A DNA stretch of 64,000 nt from the NCBI RefSeq assembly GCF_902686445.1, contig NC_062232.1, positions 12,755,105-12,819,104 of the forward strand. The letters run 5' to 3'. Source of the stretch: Sciurus carolinensis (Eukaryota > Chordata > Mammalia > Rodentia > Sciuridae). This document shows positions 22,197 to 34,641 of the stretch, in pieces (the first letter of the stretch is position 1; each line of letters begins with the position of its first letter). The notes below the pieces were generated by a model that was given only the letters and a program-made list of their open reading frames with translations, searched no databases and was not told the DNA's origin. Made by a program: the position numbers and the translations under genes.

Positions 22197-23235
22197 GTAG
22201 TATTCATTTAATTTCTGCTTTAATGCCTTTTGTGCCCTGTCCCTGTCTAGCAATAAACCCCCCATACCCAAACACTCATCTCCTTTGCCTTTAGATTTGA
22301 AACTAGGGATATGGACCATTTCACTAGGTGTAAGTGACCTGGTTGGAACACAGAGTGTTGCTAGGGAACCTCTTATTTTCTGTGGTCTTTAGTGCTAGAC
22401 AATAGTGACTGATCCTCTATAATCCCCTGAGAGGAAGTACATTGTGTGAGATGATCCAGTTGGGGCAAGATGATAAATAATAGGAGGAAGTGGTGTTGGA
22501 AAGAGGGGAATATGGTTAATGCGTAACTAACAACTGAAATTTGCTATCATGAGTAGGTGAATACCAAAAAGTGAGAAACGTCTGGAATAAAATATAGAAT
22601 AGGGAAAAATGCTTTTGATGATTTCAAGAAGGTGTAAAACTTAAGGTAAGCAGTGCTTAATAGTCTTTTTGAAATTATCTTAGTGTCTCTTCTCGGCTTC
22701 ATTTTTAAAATAGTCATTAGTGAAAGAGGGAGAACCAGTAGGGCAGAATTGTGGTTGATATCAGAATCAGAGGAATAGAAAAGAAATACAGAAACACTAA
22801 AAGCATTAATCCATCAAAGAGGAGGAATAGTATTGGGACTATTTCAGAGCAGTCGAACTGCTGAGAAAGAAGTATGACCTGTGTGAGAGAGACTACCATG
22901 TATGTTTTCTGAGTTTTACTTTGGTTCTTAGTGACTTGTTTTTCCTCCTTTGGCTATTAGACACATTCCTGAAATAGTGAGTTTAAGCCTATGGTAGTTA
23001 ATATGCTTGAAATAAATGCCTGTATTTACAGAAATCTCATCTCATTGTAAAAGATTTTAGCCCTTAGTTTATCTTTTATGTCTACATTTTCCAAATTGAA
23101 GTTTTGCTTCCTTGTTTATAGAAAAGAGATAACTATATTCCTATATACCTATTTGTTACTTAAAAAAATAATTTATTTTAATAGGAAGAAAAGGTATAGT
23201 CAGTCTTTATCTCCAGTGTTAACACATTTACTTAT

Positions 23236-23395
23236 TCTTTTTTATTTTTTAAGATTCTTTTTAGTTATATACAATACAAGGATATACCCTGACATTATCA
23301 CAAAGGCATGGGACAAAACCCTCTCCAAATCAGTCCCCAGCATCCCCACTTCCCTCCCTCCACTCCATTGGTCCCTCTTTAATCAATTTACAGTT
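23236..23395 (-). mobile_element. Lineage L1 3' fragment
   Basis: This has a T-rich start, 'ttagttatatacaatacaag' and a C-rich body 'cacttccctccctccactcc'. The layout is like the other antisense L1 3' ends in this window. Confidence 0.55.
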
Positions 23396-24986
23396 TAAGG
23401 ATGAATGGATCTTTTAGAAAGTAGACTATACTAGCTTTGGGATATGGAAATAGTAATTTTTATCTGCTTTCCTAGTGGGAAAACCCACTATGAATTATAG
23501 AAATCTGCTTACATATTATGTGTTAACCATAAATTGAACTTCATAGTTTTAGCTTTTGCTGACAACTTCTGTTCCCCAAAGTCAGTGCAATTATAAAGTT
23601 TCTTAGGCACATACTCTGTTATTAATATGTATAGTAAATTTTTAATATTATTCTTTCAGAGATTGGCCTCCTGGTCTAATTTAGATGATTTTATTTTCAC
23701 TATTTCAAACTGGATCTTTACTGTGAACAAGAGAATCAAATCATTTTTATTCTTCTTTTTACAGAAGTAAATCTTTGTAGAAATATAAGAGAAAGAGGGA
23801 AGATCATTCTAATGCCACTGTGTCTATTGTTTTGTCAGTTCCCTGTACATTTAAGTTTTAATTGGTTGCTGTCATGGTTATACAGTCTCACTTATTTGAT
23901 ATTTAGTACTTTCTAAATGAGCATATAAACACACACTGTTATATATGGACATGAAATGGAAATGAGGCTTGTGGTATGGGTTAGTGTTCATGGGTGTATA
24001 CCTACAGGTGCACACACATTTTTTAATACACACACATTATTCTTTCTTTCTTGAGTGGAAGATGTTTCAAAAGCTGTATGTGACATAGAAAGTTCTTTTA
24101 GTTTTTACCTAGGGTTTGGAATTTCTTTGTTAGAGCATTCATCCTTCCTAGTTCCTGCCTGTCCTTGCCTTTCCTTACCTGTCCTGCCAATTATATTACA
24201 GGGACCACCCCAGAGCATATCAGATGTCATGGTGGCCTTATTAAAGATTACAACCTTGCAAGACAGATTAAACTCTTAACTACCACAAAGAAACCTTGAG
24301 AAACTCATTGAGGAAAATAAAAACTTGCTATGTCAAGAGCAACTCTGCTAAGAACTTAGGGGCCTAATAGTCATTGATAGATTCTAATTTTGTAAGTACT
24401 TCTCTAATAGCTAAGGCCAAAGAACAGTTTCCTGAGGTTAATTTGTCTCCAGGACACATCTCTGAATCAGAGGTAATTTTCTGCTTTGACATGAAGTTAG
24501 TGGGAAAACTGAGTAGAAGAGACTATGCACATCCACCTCCTGTATCCTTTTTGTGATCATCATGTTGGGAACCCATCCTTTGACCTATTCCTAAGCAATA
24601 GGTCAATGTATGCAGTTGAATTAATTTAGAAAATAAGTAGGTCTCCAATAAATATTCTAGCTGCTACTGCCTGGCTCATAGGTCATATAAAAACATTTCA
24701 AAAATGGAATTTTTAAGCAGAGATTGAAGTTTGAAAGAACTTATGTAACTCCTAGCTGTGTGACCTTTGGTAATGGTAAGTTATTCAGTTCCTTTTTCCT
24801 TAAATGTCATTATTAGAATTACAGTCTCAGAAGTTGCACCTTGCAGAACTTTAAGGAAGAGGGTTAAGTTGAAGCTTTTGCTTTGAATGTTTCCCTAAAT
24901 GCCTTATTTCTTAGGACAAGACAATTTGAATCCCTCAGCTTATTGATATATGTTTTTTTCCTAAATTTCATTTATGGCATATTCCT

Positions 24987-25083
24987 TTGAATATTTGATT
25001 CTTGCTCTTCAATTCCATATGTGCCTGTTATCACACTTGCAAGTAAACTGTAAAACATTCTGCAATCAGTTAATACCAGGAAG
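24987..25083 (+). repeat. Diverged local repeat, copy 1
   Basis: This copy shares 'tttgatt', 'aattccatatgtgcctgtta', 'tcacacttgca' and 'caatcagttaataccagg' with 26314-26423, with substitutions and a 13-14 bp length difference. It is either an old local duplication or two members of an unidentified family. Confidence 0.8.
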
Positions 25084-25423
25084 CTCTTCTATTAAAACAT
25101 GGAAAAACCTAAGCTGAAAGTCTTGTTACTATTATTAACAATTCTAATAGAAAGTTATTTGAATCTACACAAAGCTTTTGGGGGACAAAGTTAGGTATAT
25201 GGTGTAATAAGAGCAAAGAGGTAAAAAAGACTCCAATCTACGGTTGTATTTGGACAATTATTATACATAGTGGCTTCTAAGAGATAATAGAATTTATGGC
25301 TACTTTTGGCAGCCTGTCAGCCCTTTGCAGTCACTTTGACTTTGGGGATATTTTCCATTTGAACCCAACTCTGGGAGTAAAGTTTTGCTATTTCCCTTCT
25401 GACCTGCCCTTATTTTGCTGCAG

Positions 25424-25560
25424 ATCTTACTCTAGCACCTCCATAGAAGAGGCCATGAAAAGGGGCGAGGACCCTCCCACCCCGCCACCGCGGCCACAGA
25501 AAACCCATTCCAGAGCCTCCTCCTTGGATCTGAATAAAGTCTTCCAGCCCACTGTGCCAG
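25424..25560 (+). CDS. REPS2: REPS2 coding exon G (first proline-rich SH3 ligand)
   Basis: This 137-nt exon lies between a strong acceptor ('attttgctgcag') and 'gtgaag'. One base completes Arg, then 45 codons begin SYSSTSIEEAMKRGEDPPTP, continue PPRPQKTHSRASSLDLNKVF and end QPTVP. PPTPPPRPQ is a PxxP motif of the kind bound by SH3 domains. The Ser-rich RSYSSTS and SRASS stretches are plausible basophilic kinase or 14-3-3 targets (inference from motif only). The local GC content is higher than in the surrounding intron. At the last base the frame passes to exon H (G|CT = Ala). If intron 7 is retained, the reading frame meets a stop about 48 bases after the donor. Confidence 0.96.
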
Positions 25561-26313
25561 GTGAAGTGCTCCTTTGCCCCTTGAGCTCTTTCCTTTCCTA
25601 TTGGAACTAGTGGGTATGTCTCCCACAGAGGCCTTTGTGAGTTTGGGGAAAGAGCAGATCTGGCAGTTTCCCATCCCACAAAGGTCTTCATGTTGCTGTG
25701 GTATTTTTGGGCAGGAAAGCAATCCTAGACAGATATATAACACATGTGTCTGGAAGTTTGCCTACTTTCCTGTGGATAAAGCATTATGAAATTCTCTACC
25801 AAGAGGATAAAAATACTATAACTCCAGGGAGCCCACTATGTGCTTGGCTGGGGTCTTGTTCTCTGCATCATGGTAATTTGTAAACAAGATCACTGTCATT
25901 TCTTCTGACACTTGTGTGATTCTTCCGTGCAAGATCTTGGTGGTCTGTGTCTGGTTAGAACCTTCTGCAATTTATCCTTGTGGAGAAGATCCTGTGTATT
26001 GTAGGGTTTAATGCAAAGGGGGCTTTAAATTCTTCTGGTGGTTGGGTAGTTGATAGAGGGGATATAGAGCAAGGATCTCTTCAAGTAGGCTGCCCTGGGA
26101 CTTCTGAGAATGGGACTTTCTTAACCTAATAGCTGTACTGTACAGTTGGGCCAGTAGTGGAGGAAGCCTGAGGGGCCTGTCTGCTCCTCTGGCTTCCTGT
26201 GAAGTGGAACATGAACTCCTAGGGAAGCTAAGGAATAGAAGGCGAGAGACATGCCTTTGCTTTCATGCAGATGATAGGATACAGCACAGTTCCAAGTATT
26301 ATTATTATATTAT

Positions 26314-26423
26314 TTGAATATTTGATTCTTCATCTCAATTTATCTGCTCAATTCCATATGTGCCTGTTATCACACTTGCAAATAAATTGCAAAATGTTCT
26401 GCAATCAGTTAATACCAGGAAGC
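26314..26423 (+). repeat. Diverged local repeat, copy 2
   Basis: This is the partner of 24987-25083, about 1.3 kb apart, on the other side of exon G. It carries extra bases ('catctcaatttatctg' in place of 'ctt') and several substitutions. Confidence 0.8.
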
Positions 26424-27161
26424 AAGGGCCTTTCCACTGATTCATGCAGGCAAGCTATAAATACAGTGATTTCCTGAAACGTTTTCTACGTCTATGTGCA
26501 TTTAAAATCAAGCCAGCCTCAGATGCTAGTGATTTGCAGATTATTATCTTTTCTACTAAAGCAAGAAAAGACACTCCTTGGCTCACACATTTGCATGACC
26601 TCTGTGTTTGGGCAGAACTCAGCATGTTTTATTTGTTCTAATAAAGTGCTCTCTTCACCGTAAAGTTATAGATTGTTTTTTAATATACTTGACTCTGAAA
26701 CTCTATGAAATTTGATTCTCTCAATGAGTTCATCAGGCAAAAATTCCTCTTGAATTTCTCCCCATACTTTGATCTAAATTGTGGAATAATTTCATAGTAA
26801 CTGGTATTTAGAGTGGGAGTAGCCAGGATGATGATGCTCTAAAAACTCACATGGCTGGTGGATTATGACCTAGGAGATTTTTCAGTGGATTTAAGAGGAT
26901 TAAGACAATCTGGGTAGCTATCTTAATACCTTTCCCTTGCAAGGAGGGAGGCCAGAAATGTTTGTGCTTCTCTCAGGCCGTGTGACCAAGCAAGAGATGC
27001 CAACTATTTTTGAGAATTGACTTGCTGTGGCTTTTATCACATTGCATCATATAGTGGAAGATGCAGAACTGGATTTAGAACTCATCTCAGCTGATTTTTA
27101 ACTGTTGAATTTTAGCAGCTGGCTTAATCTTTCTCTTCTACAACCCCGTTTTGCTCTTGTT

Positions 27162-27162
<1 letters not shown>

Positions 27163-27200
<38 letters not shown>

Positions 27201-27320
27201 TTTAGTTGTAGGTGGACACAATACATTTATTTTATTTTTATGTGGTGCTGAGGGTCAAACCCAGCACCTCACACACACATTCCAGGCGAGTGCTGTACCA
27301 CTGAACTACAACCCAGCCCT
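27163..27320 (-). mobile_element. ID SINE with (TA)n tail
   Basis: Antisense ID ending 'gaactacaacccagccct'. The tail has become a (TA)n tract at 27163-27196. Target duplication tgctcttgttt at 27152-27162 and 27321-27331. Confidence 0.9.
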
Positions 27321-27394
27321 TGCTCTTGTTTTAAACGAGGCAGAGGTTATCAATGATTTCATATCCATATCTTTGTTTCCCTCTCTAATTTTTT

Positions 27395-27690
27395 TTCTTG
27401 CACTATTTTATCCTATATGTTGGAGTTGTGGGGTCAGAGGCTGTAGATATTGGAAGTATAGTTGTATATTGCCAAACAGTGGTAAAGAAAACCTATCTAC
27501 TTACCCCATTGCTAACATTGTTTGAAAGTGTTTCCTCACACTTTTGCCATTACTGTTTCATGTTCATCTTTTTAATCATTATCTGTATGATAGGCACAAA
27601 TTTGCATTTTCCTGATTTGTAGTAAGGATAAGCATCTTTTCATATCCTTATTGGTCATTTTCATATCCTTATTGGTCATTATTTCTTCTG
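27395..27690 (-). mobile_element. Old L1M fragment
   Basis: This contains 'aatttgcattttcctgattt' and 'aagcatcttttcatatcc', an L1M-like antisense segment. It includes a 21-bp tandem duplication at 27637-27678. Confidence 0.5.
27637..27678 (+). repeat. 21-bp tandem duplication
   Basis: The unit 'ttttcatatccttattggtca' less its last base reads the same at 27637 and 27658, and all 21 bases agree. It is a small recent slippage event inside an old L1. Confidence 0.9.
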
Positions 27691-28770
27691 TTTTGAGTCA
27701 CTTGCTCACAAGGCTCAGCCAGCTTCTGTTGCTACATCTGTCTTCACCTAACCTCAGACACTACTTCTGGACTTCCCGTATCCAGGCATTTGGGAATGTG
27801 AGGGTGGCCTTGGGAAAGCTAACCTAACCTGTTGCTCTCTTGGGTCATTGTTCTTCCTGCCCCTCCTTCTGCCAACTTTATCATTTTAGACAACCTCTGC
27901 TTGGGCTACTCTGTTTATAACAACAAAGGAATGAGGGAAGGTAAGGGAAAGAGGGGAAGGTAATGTGAGTTGAGGCAAGATGTGGACTAGAGTTGAAAGG
28001 AAAAGACAGTGAATTCCATTTTTGAAAAAGTGGGACTGACAGGATGAATGAAGCTAAGGTTACTGAGACAGAGTGGCTTAAAGTGGAGTGATAGTGTGGA
28101 GAAGAAATTGGATGGATAGAACATGCAAAGAAGCAAGAAGAAGAAAATGAAGATAAAGATGGTATGGTTGTTAAACAAGAGTCATGATGTTTATACATAT
28201 TAAGAAGCAACAAATAGCACCAAAGACTGTACAACCAGGGGAAAGAGTGTCCACAGACTCTTGGTGTGAGATTCAAGTAGAATTTAAAGGAATAACTTAG
28301 AAGTGGGTGGCAGTAATGTCTTCAAATTTATCAAAAGAGTTATCATGATTTGGGAAAGAAAAATAAAAGACTGATTTAAAATGTAAATCTATAAAAATGA
28401 ATAAGGCCAACTTTGAAAATATGGGACAGTTGACTTCAACTATATCTGTAAAGCAAGTGTGGATGTGTGGTTTACAGGAGCCTGGACTATCCCAGGGTTC
28501 TAGGTATGAACATCAAACCTAGAACATGGAGTTTTCATTGGGAGAAGTTGATATAATCTGATCATTTATGTAATAAATAAGGAGATCACCATTTGTAATA
28601 GCTGTTCCAGGTCTTGGACCCCCTCACAGTACCACACAGATCCTGTATTTGAGAGATGACAAAAATGCACAAGGAAATCTTAAGTCAGGGACAATGACAG
28701 TCTACAAAACCTGGAGGTAATCAAACCTGGGACTTGCTCAGTGATGCTTAGGTTTTGTAACTATACTTTC

Positions 28771-28803
28771 TTTTTTTTTTCTTTCCACATTTTTTATTGG
28801 TGC
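28771..28803 (-). mobile_element. 33-bp micro L1 insertion
   Basis: A poly-T stretch, 'ctttccacattttttattgg' and 'tgc' sit between target duplications 'tgtaactatactttc' (28756-28770) and 'tgtaactatgctttc' (28804-28818). This fits an extremely 5'-truncated L1 insertion with a second A-tract in the tail. Confidence 0.7.
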
Positions 28804-31800
28804 TGTAACTATGCTTTCAACCATGAAACATTTTATATTACTGAAATTCTTATAAGAAAAATTATACTGTGAAGCCAATCCTTTCTAGGACCCAACCTCT
28901 TTTCCCTCATTAAAATAGTTTTCATAAGATGACGTTTTTTTCACCATAAAAGGGGAATTGGCTCGGAATTTCCCTCCTTCCACTCTTGACTCTGACCCAC
29001 CTCTTCTAAAGCTGTGTCTAGTTTGCAGCCTGAGGTTTCTGTGGTGATGGTAAGAAGATTTAGGTCTGCCTCTGCCACAGCAGCCCTGTTCTCATCATTG
29101 AGTTTCTTGGCAGAAGGGACAGAGATTGTGTAGAGGAGACATGGCCAGTTATTTAAAGTTTCAGACCAGGAATTTTCATCTCTTCCACCATGTTCACTCA
29201 AATATAATGGGGAAACTTAGTCCCATGGATATATCCTGCTGTCATGCAGGGCAGGTATTTCCTAATGATACCCTTTTCCTTTAAAAGATGAGAGTGTATG
29301 TTGATGGACTGCTTTTTCTACCACACCCTAAATGGCCAGATACATTGAAATCTATATGTGAAAAACCATTGTGATGACTGAACAAACATCTATGGGTAGT
29401 GTCTGCCTAACGGTGGCTAATTTCCTATGTCTGTTTTAGACTTACTGAAAATAATAATTCATTCCATGATTAAGAAATGGTGGTACATCCATACCATGCA
29501 ATCTTATGAAGATGTTCAAAAGAATAATGTATGTGCACTAAGTGGAATGTGAACTGAGGCAAATTACTGTAGAATATGTACGTTTGCAAATTTATACACA
29601 ATTTCAGGAAGAATACTGAAGAAACGGTAATGATATTTGCTTCTGGGGAAAGAAACAATATGATGGGTCAGGCCTGGGAAACAGACCTACTTGTCATTTA
29701 ATAACTATTTGTATTGTAAAATTTGGTCTCACAATACAGATATTACCTATTACAAAAACTTTCCTTTTCACCCTTTAACTGCAATGATGATATGCGAGAG
29801 TTCCAGACATGTTTTTCCTGGCTGAATTTATCTGTCTCAAACTTGCCTATAATTCTCTATCCAGGGTATCTTTATGACCATCTGCTACCACCTCCTGGAA
29901 TGCAGTTGAAATGACAGAAGCATTCCAGAGTATTCTTTCAGGCTCTGATACGTTCTTTGGATTACTTTTCCGTGTCCTTACAACATTGAGGTATAGTTTT
30001 GATGGACTTCCCAAAGCCTCCATTGTGGAATGTACAGTTGGGTAAAGTGACATGGTAAGGGCTCTGGTATAACTTGGGAGTGTAGATGTGTTTATTGAGT
30101 GGTGAACTGAGATAAGTCTGTCCTGGGTTTTCTACAAATGAATATTATTTCTCTCTGTAACATGAGAAATAAGTAAACATCTTGGGAGTAAGAGATGGTC
30201 TCAAGACCAAACTTACTGTTCAAGTACTCTAAATGATGAGTTTGGCCACACAGCTCTGCATGATATATTCCTATGTATCATTCCTGTGAGAGCTACTTGT
30301 TTCTCCTTTTTAAAATCTATCAGGATTTAAAAATTTCATAGGATTATGGGATTCCTGCCCTACATCCAAACTTATGGATCCACAGTGCACATTCATTCAA
30401 AGGTTCAATTTGGCAGTCTGGGCAGTTTTATTTTATTTTTTAATGAAAGCTTTTTAGAGACATAATACATACACTATAAAAACTACCCTTTTAAAAAGTG
30501 TACAATTCAGTGGTTTTTAGTATAATCGTATGGACCGTTAACACTATCTAATTTCAGAACGTTTTCATCACTCCCCCAGAAATATCCTATATCTATTAGC
30601 AGTCATTCCCCATTCCCTGCTAGTCCTTGCAGTCATGAACCTACTTAATGTTACTGGGGATTTGCCAGTTCTGGGTAAAGTAATAGACTCATATAATGTG
30701 TGATTTTTTTCTGACTGGCTTCTTTCATTTAACATGATGTTTTCAAGGCTCATCCATGATGTAGAATGAATTAGTACTTCATTCCTTTTGTGACTGAATA
30801 GTCTCCCATTGAAAGGGTATACCATATTTTGTTTTACTTTTTATATGTTGTTAGATATTTGAGTTGTTTCCACTTTTTGACTATTTTAAATAATTCTGTG
30901 ATGTACATTTGTGTCCAAGTTTTATGCAAACATATTCTCCTTTCTCTTGGGTATATGCACAGGAGCGGGATTTTTGCTTTATAGAGTAACTCTCTGTTGA
31001 ACATTTTGAATATATACCAAACCATTTTCCAAAGCAGCTAGACCAATTTACCATCTCCTAGCAATATGTAAGGATTCCAGTTTCTTTACAACCTTGAAAT
31101 ATTATCTTTTTTATTTTTGTCATCTTGGTAGATATAAAATAGTATTGTTTTATGGTTTTGATTTGCATTTTCCAGTGATGTTGAACATCTTTTCATATGC
31201 TTCTTGGTCATATTTATGTCATCTTTTGAGAACTGTTTGTTCAAATCTTTACTCATTTAAATTGGGTTATTTGTCTGGTTATTGTTGATTTGTAAAGGTT
31301 TTTTGCATATTTTAAATGCAAATTCATTTTCATATATATGATTTACATATATTTTTTCTCATTCTGTAGGTTGTCCTTTTACCTTTTTGATGGTATCCTT
31401 TGAATCACAATATTTTACAATTTGATAAGCTCCAGTTAACATATTTTGTTTTTGTTTGTGCTTTTGGTGTCACAGGTACTAAATGATTGCCTAACACAAG
31501 GTTAGAAACGTTTATTCCTTTTTTCTTCTAAAAGTTTTACAGTTTTAGGTCTTACATTTAGATCTACAGTCCATTTTGAACTAAATTTCATATATGGTGT
31601 GAAGACAGGAGTCCATTTCTATTTCTCCCTGCATGTGGATATACAGTTGTGCCAGTAGAAAAGATTATTGATTCCCCACTTAATTTTCATGGCACTATTG
31701 TTGAAAGTCAATTGATTTTAAATAGGAGGGATATTTCTGGACTCTCAATTCTATGCCTTCTGACCTTATGTCAGTACCACAGGGTCTTGATAATTATAAA

Positions 31801-31989
31801 TTTGTAGTAAATTTTGAAATCAGGAAGTATGAGTCCTTATACCTTATTATTTTAAAGATTATTTTGATTCTCTTTCATTTCCATATGAAATTTATGATCA
31901 GCTTGTCAATTTCTGCCAAAAAAAAAAATCCAGGTGGAATTTTGGTAGGGATTGCATTGAATCTGTAGATCAAGTTTGGTTAATATATA

Positions 31990-32082
31990 TATATATTTTT
32001 TTTTTTGCAGTACCGGGGAATCAAACTCAGGGCCTTGTGATTGTGAGGCAAGCACTCTACCAACTGAGCTATCTCCCCAGCC
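31990..32082 (-). mobile_element. ID SINE nested in L1M
   Basis: This is an antisense ID element: poly-T, then 'gcagtaccggggaatcaaac' to 'ctgagctatctccccagcc'. It is inserted into the older L1M. The target duplication is obscured by the TA-rich flank. Confidence 0.85.
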
Positions 32083-32195
32083 AAATATTTCTGTTTTAAT
32101 AATATTAAGCCTTTCAGTCACTGAACACAGAATGTCTTTTCGTTTTTAAATCTTATACTTTGTTTCTTACATTTATTCCTAGAAGTGTTATTTTT

Positions 32196-32442
32196 AAATT
32201 TTTTTTATTGTAAACAAATGGAGTACAACTTGTTTCTCTGTACATGAAGTAGAGGCATACCATTTGTGTAATCATACATTTACATAGGGTAATGGTGTTT
32301 GATTCATTCTGTTATTTTTTCCTTCTCCCCCACCCCTCCCACCCCTCTTTTCCCTCTATAAATTCCCTCCTTCCTCCATTCTTGCCTCCCTCCAAGCCCC
32401 CATTATGTATCATCATCCACTTATCAGCGAGATCATTCGTCT
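32196..32442 (-). mobile_element. Lineage L1 3' fragment nested in L1M
   Basis: This is an antisense 5'-truncated L1-like insertion. It has a T-rich end and a C-rich body ('ctcccccacccctccc'). The target duplication 'gaagtgttattttt' is at 32182-32195 and 32443-32456. The family assignment rests on similarity to sciurid L1 3' ends. Confidence 0.7.
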
Positions 32443-32939
32443 GAAGTGTTATTTTTTGATACCATTCTAAATGGATTTTTAAAAATAATTTTATTTTTGC
32501 AGTCTTCACTGCTAGTGTTTAGAAATAGTTGTCTTTTTTTTGCATACTGATCTTGTTTCCTGTAACCTTGCTTACCTTGTCTCTTTGTTGTCTGACACAT
32601 CCTTAACTTAATCAAGTAGGGAGCATTGTCGTTATTGGATTCATAACAACTTCACCAATTCTTCAGGTACCCATGAATTAAGGAGGAAATCCCTTTTAGT
32701 GTTTGGAAGACATCAATAGAATCATTGTGGAATGCTTGCATCCAGTTTTACTTTTTTTGTCTTATATATGAAACCAATTAATCTTGACCCGTTTATGAAA
32801 TAGTATACACTTTATCTATGAAATGTTTGCTCTGTCCTATATCAAGCTTCCAAGAGTTGCTTCTGAGCTTTCTACTTCATAAATACCTACCACTGGATAT
32901 ACCAGTGATTGTGGTGGTATGAATTTGAGTCTTACTTTG

Positions 32940-33150
32940 TACAGAGGACACATTTTAAAGTATTTTATGTGCATTATTATCAGTTCTCACAATAACCCTT
33001 TAAGATAGGTGCTTTTTCAGTCCTCATTTTACCCATTCAGAAACTAAGGTGCAAAAGTTATTTTGTCTATGGCCATGGAGCTAGTAGCTTCTGGAGCTAG
33101 AGTTTAAACTCATGCAGTCTGAAGCTAGAGCCCATAGTTTGCAACCTCAA
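32940..33150 (-). mobile_element. MIR SINE
   Basis: Antisense: 'tctcacaataaccctttaag', 'cattttacccattcagaaac' and 'catggagctagtagc'. Confidence 0.65.
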
Positions 33151-33946
33151 AAAGAAGCAAGTATATCTCTATTCTCTACTTCACTTGCCTTTTCCAACTC
33201 ATCTGTTCAATCAGACATTTAGGAGGCATATCTGTTTACCTGCCTTTACTTGTAGGCTTAGCTCTAAGGACAGAGAAGGAGGCATCATGCTGTTCTTCTC
33301 TGTCAGAGACCTTACCTTGTTTCACCAGCCTATTTGAGGGCCAAGACTTATCTTCAGATTTGTGGAATGGGCTGCCACTACAGTCACTTGTCTTTAAAGA
33401 GCCAAGGAGTACCTTCATGCTTTCCAGACCTGGATCCTTTATTTCAGGACTGATCTTGTTTGTGGGAGGACTAGAAGAAGCACAATCAGCATTCATATTT
33501 ACATAGCTTTAAGATGTTCCTTTGAACTTCTCAGTGGTTGATGAATAGAAGGTATTGGCTGCAGTATAGTATTTCATTTGGCATGAAGTTTATTTAAACA
33601 TAGAGAAGTATATTTGGACATTGGCTTAGATGAACATTTTCAGAGGTAAGAATATAGTCCTGGTTATTCCCAAGCCTGTCTGTGCTAGTATTCAGCATGA
33701 ACATCTAAGTAAATAGCAGTCTCAGTCTTTGCAGGGGGTGACTGCAGTGTGCTTGTCTTCTTTTTGCCTTTTCCTGTTCCTTTCTCAATTTAAAGGGAGT
33801 TTTCTTTTCTAGAAAGTTCTGTGAAAGTTTCCTACTAATGAAGTGCTGTGGTTTGTTCCTGTAGAAGATAAAAGCCTGAAGAAAATTTACAAAGGCTTGG
33901 CAAGATGAAGATGCACCCAGTCCCTCTGTTGATCAGGGTGCTTTCC

Positions 33947-34108
33947 TTTTTTTAACATCATTTTAATTTTTAAATAATTTTTTAGTTGTAGATGGACACA
34001 ACATCTTTATTTTATTTATTTATTTTTATGTGGTGCTGAGGATTGAACCTGGTGCCTCACATGTGCTAGGCAAGTGCTCCACTGCTGAGCCACAACCCCA
34101 GCCCTAGA
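33947..34108 (-). mobile_element. ID SINE
   Basis: Antisense: 'gtggtgctgaggattgaacc' to 'gagccacaaccccagccc'. Target duplication gtgctttc at 33939-33946 and 34109-34116. Confidence 0.9.
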
Positions 34109-34641
34109 GTGCTTTCTTTCATTTCCATCCTCTAGTTTTATAGTTGTTTCTGGCTAGGTGAGCACTTTAGGGAAGGAGTGTAAGGGAGGAATAGGACTAG
34201 AATCTCTGGAGGATGGAGTAAGGAATGTTATGATGACATTTCTTTTTTAAACATTTATAAAACTCATTAAGTAATATTCAGATACGTTCTTGTGTGTAAA
34301 ATTCAAACATTTTAGATCTATTCCTTGAACATATCCCAACAAAGCCCACTGTTCTCCCCAGGGAGTGTCTCCTGTCATTTTCACTAGAAAATGACCTATG
34401 AATATATATATTTACCTGTGAAATCAGTTTCATGTTTTCTATCTAAAAAATAATTGGTACCACATTATGCGTATTTTCTCCATGATTTTTTCATACTACA
34501 TTATTTCTTGGAGGTATATCCGTGTACTGATAATTTTTCTTTCTTTTTGTAAACTATACACTGGCTACTTTATTAAAAATTTTAACTTATGGAAAACTTT
34601 AGATATAGAGAATTCCTGCATCTTCTCTGGGAAAACACCAA

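Larger units (their letters stand above)
22197..25423 (+). other. REPS2: REPS2 intron 6 of the window
   Basis: This 3,227-nt intron contains an antisense L1 fragment (23236-23395) and the first copy of a diverged local repeat (24987-25083). The rest is AT-rich with no recognised element. Confidence 0.83.
30425..32620 (-). mobile_element. Ancient L1M, antisense, split by two insertions
   Basis: This is the reverse complement of an old L1 3' region. It opens with 'tttttagagacataatac' and runs through typical L1M motifs ('gtttgttcaaatctttactc' in reverse sense). It is interrupted at 31990-32082 by an ID SINE and at 32196-32442 by a lineage L1 end, and resumes with 'accattctaaatgga' to about 32620. 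No intact ORF remains. Confidence 0.75.

Noticed and set aside
27881..28276. 131-codon minus-strand frame rich in Ser/Phe/His
   Set aside because: It is the complement of a purine-rich stretch (low complexity). No motif or homology was recognised.
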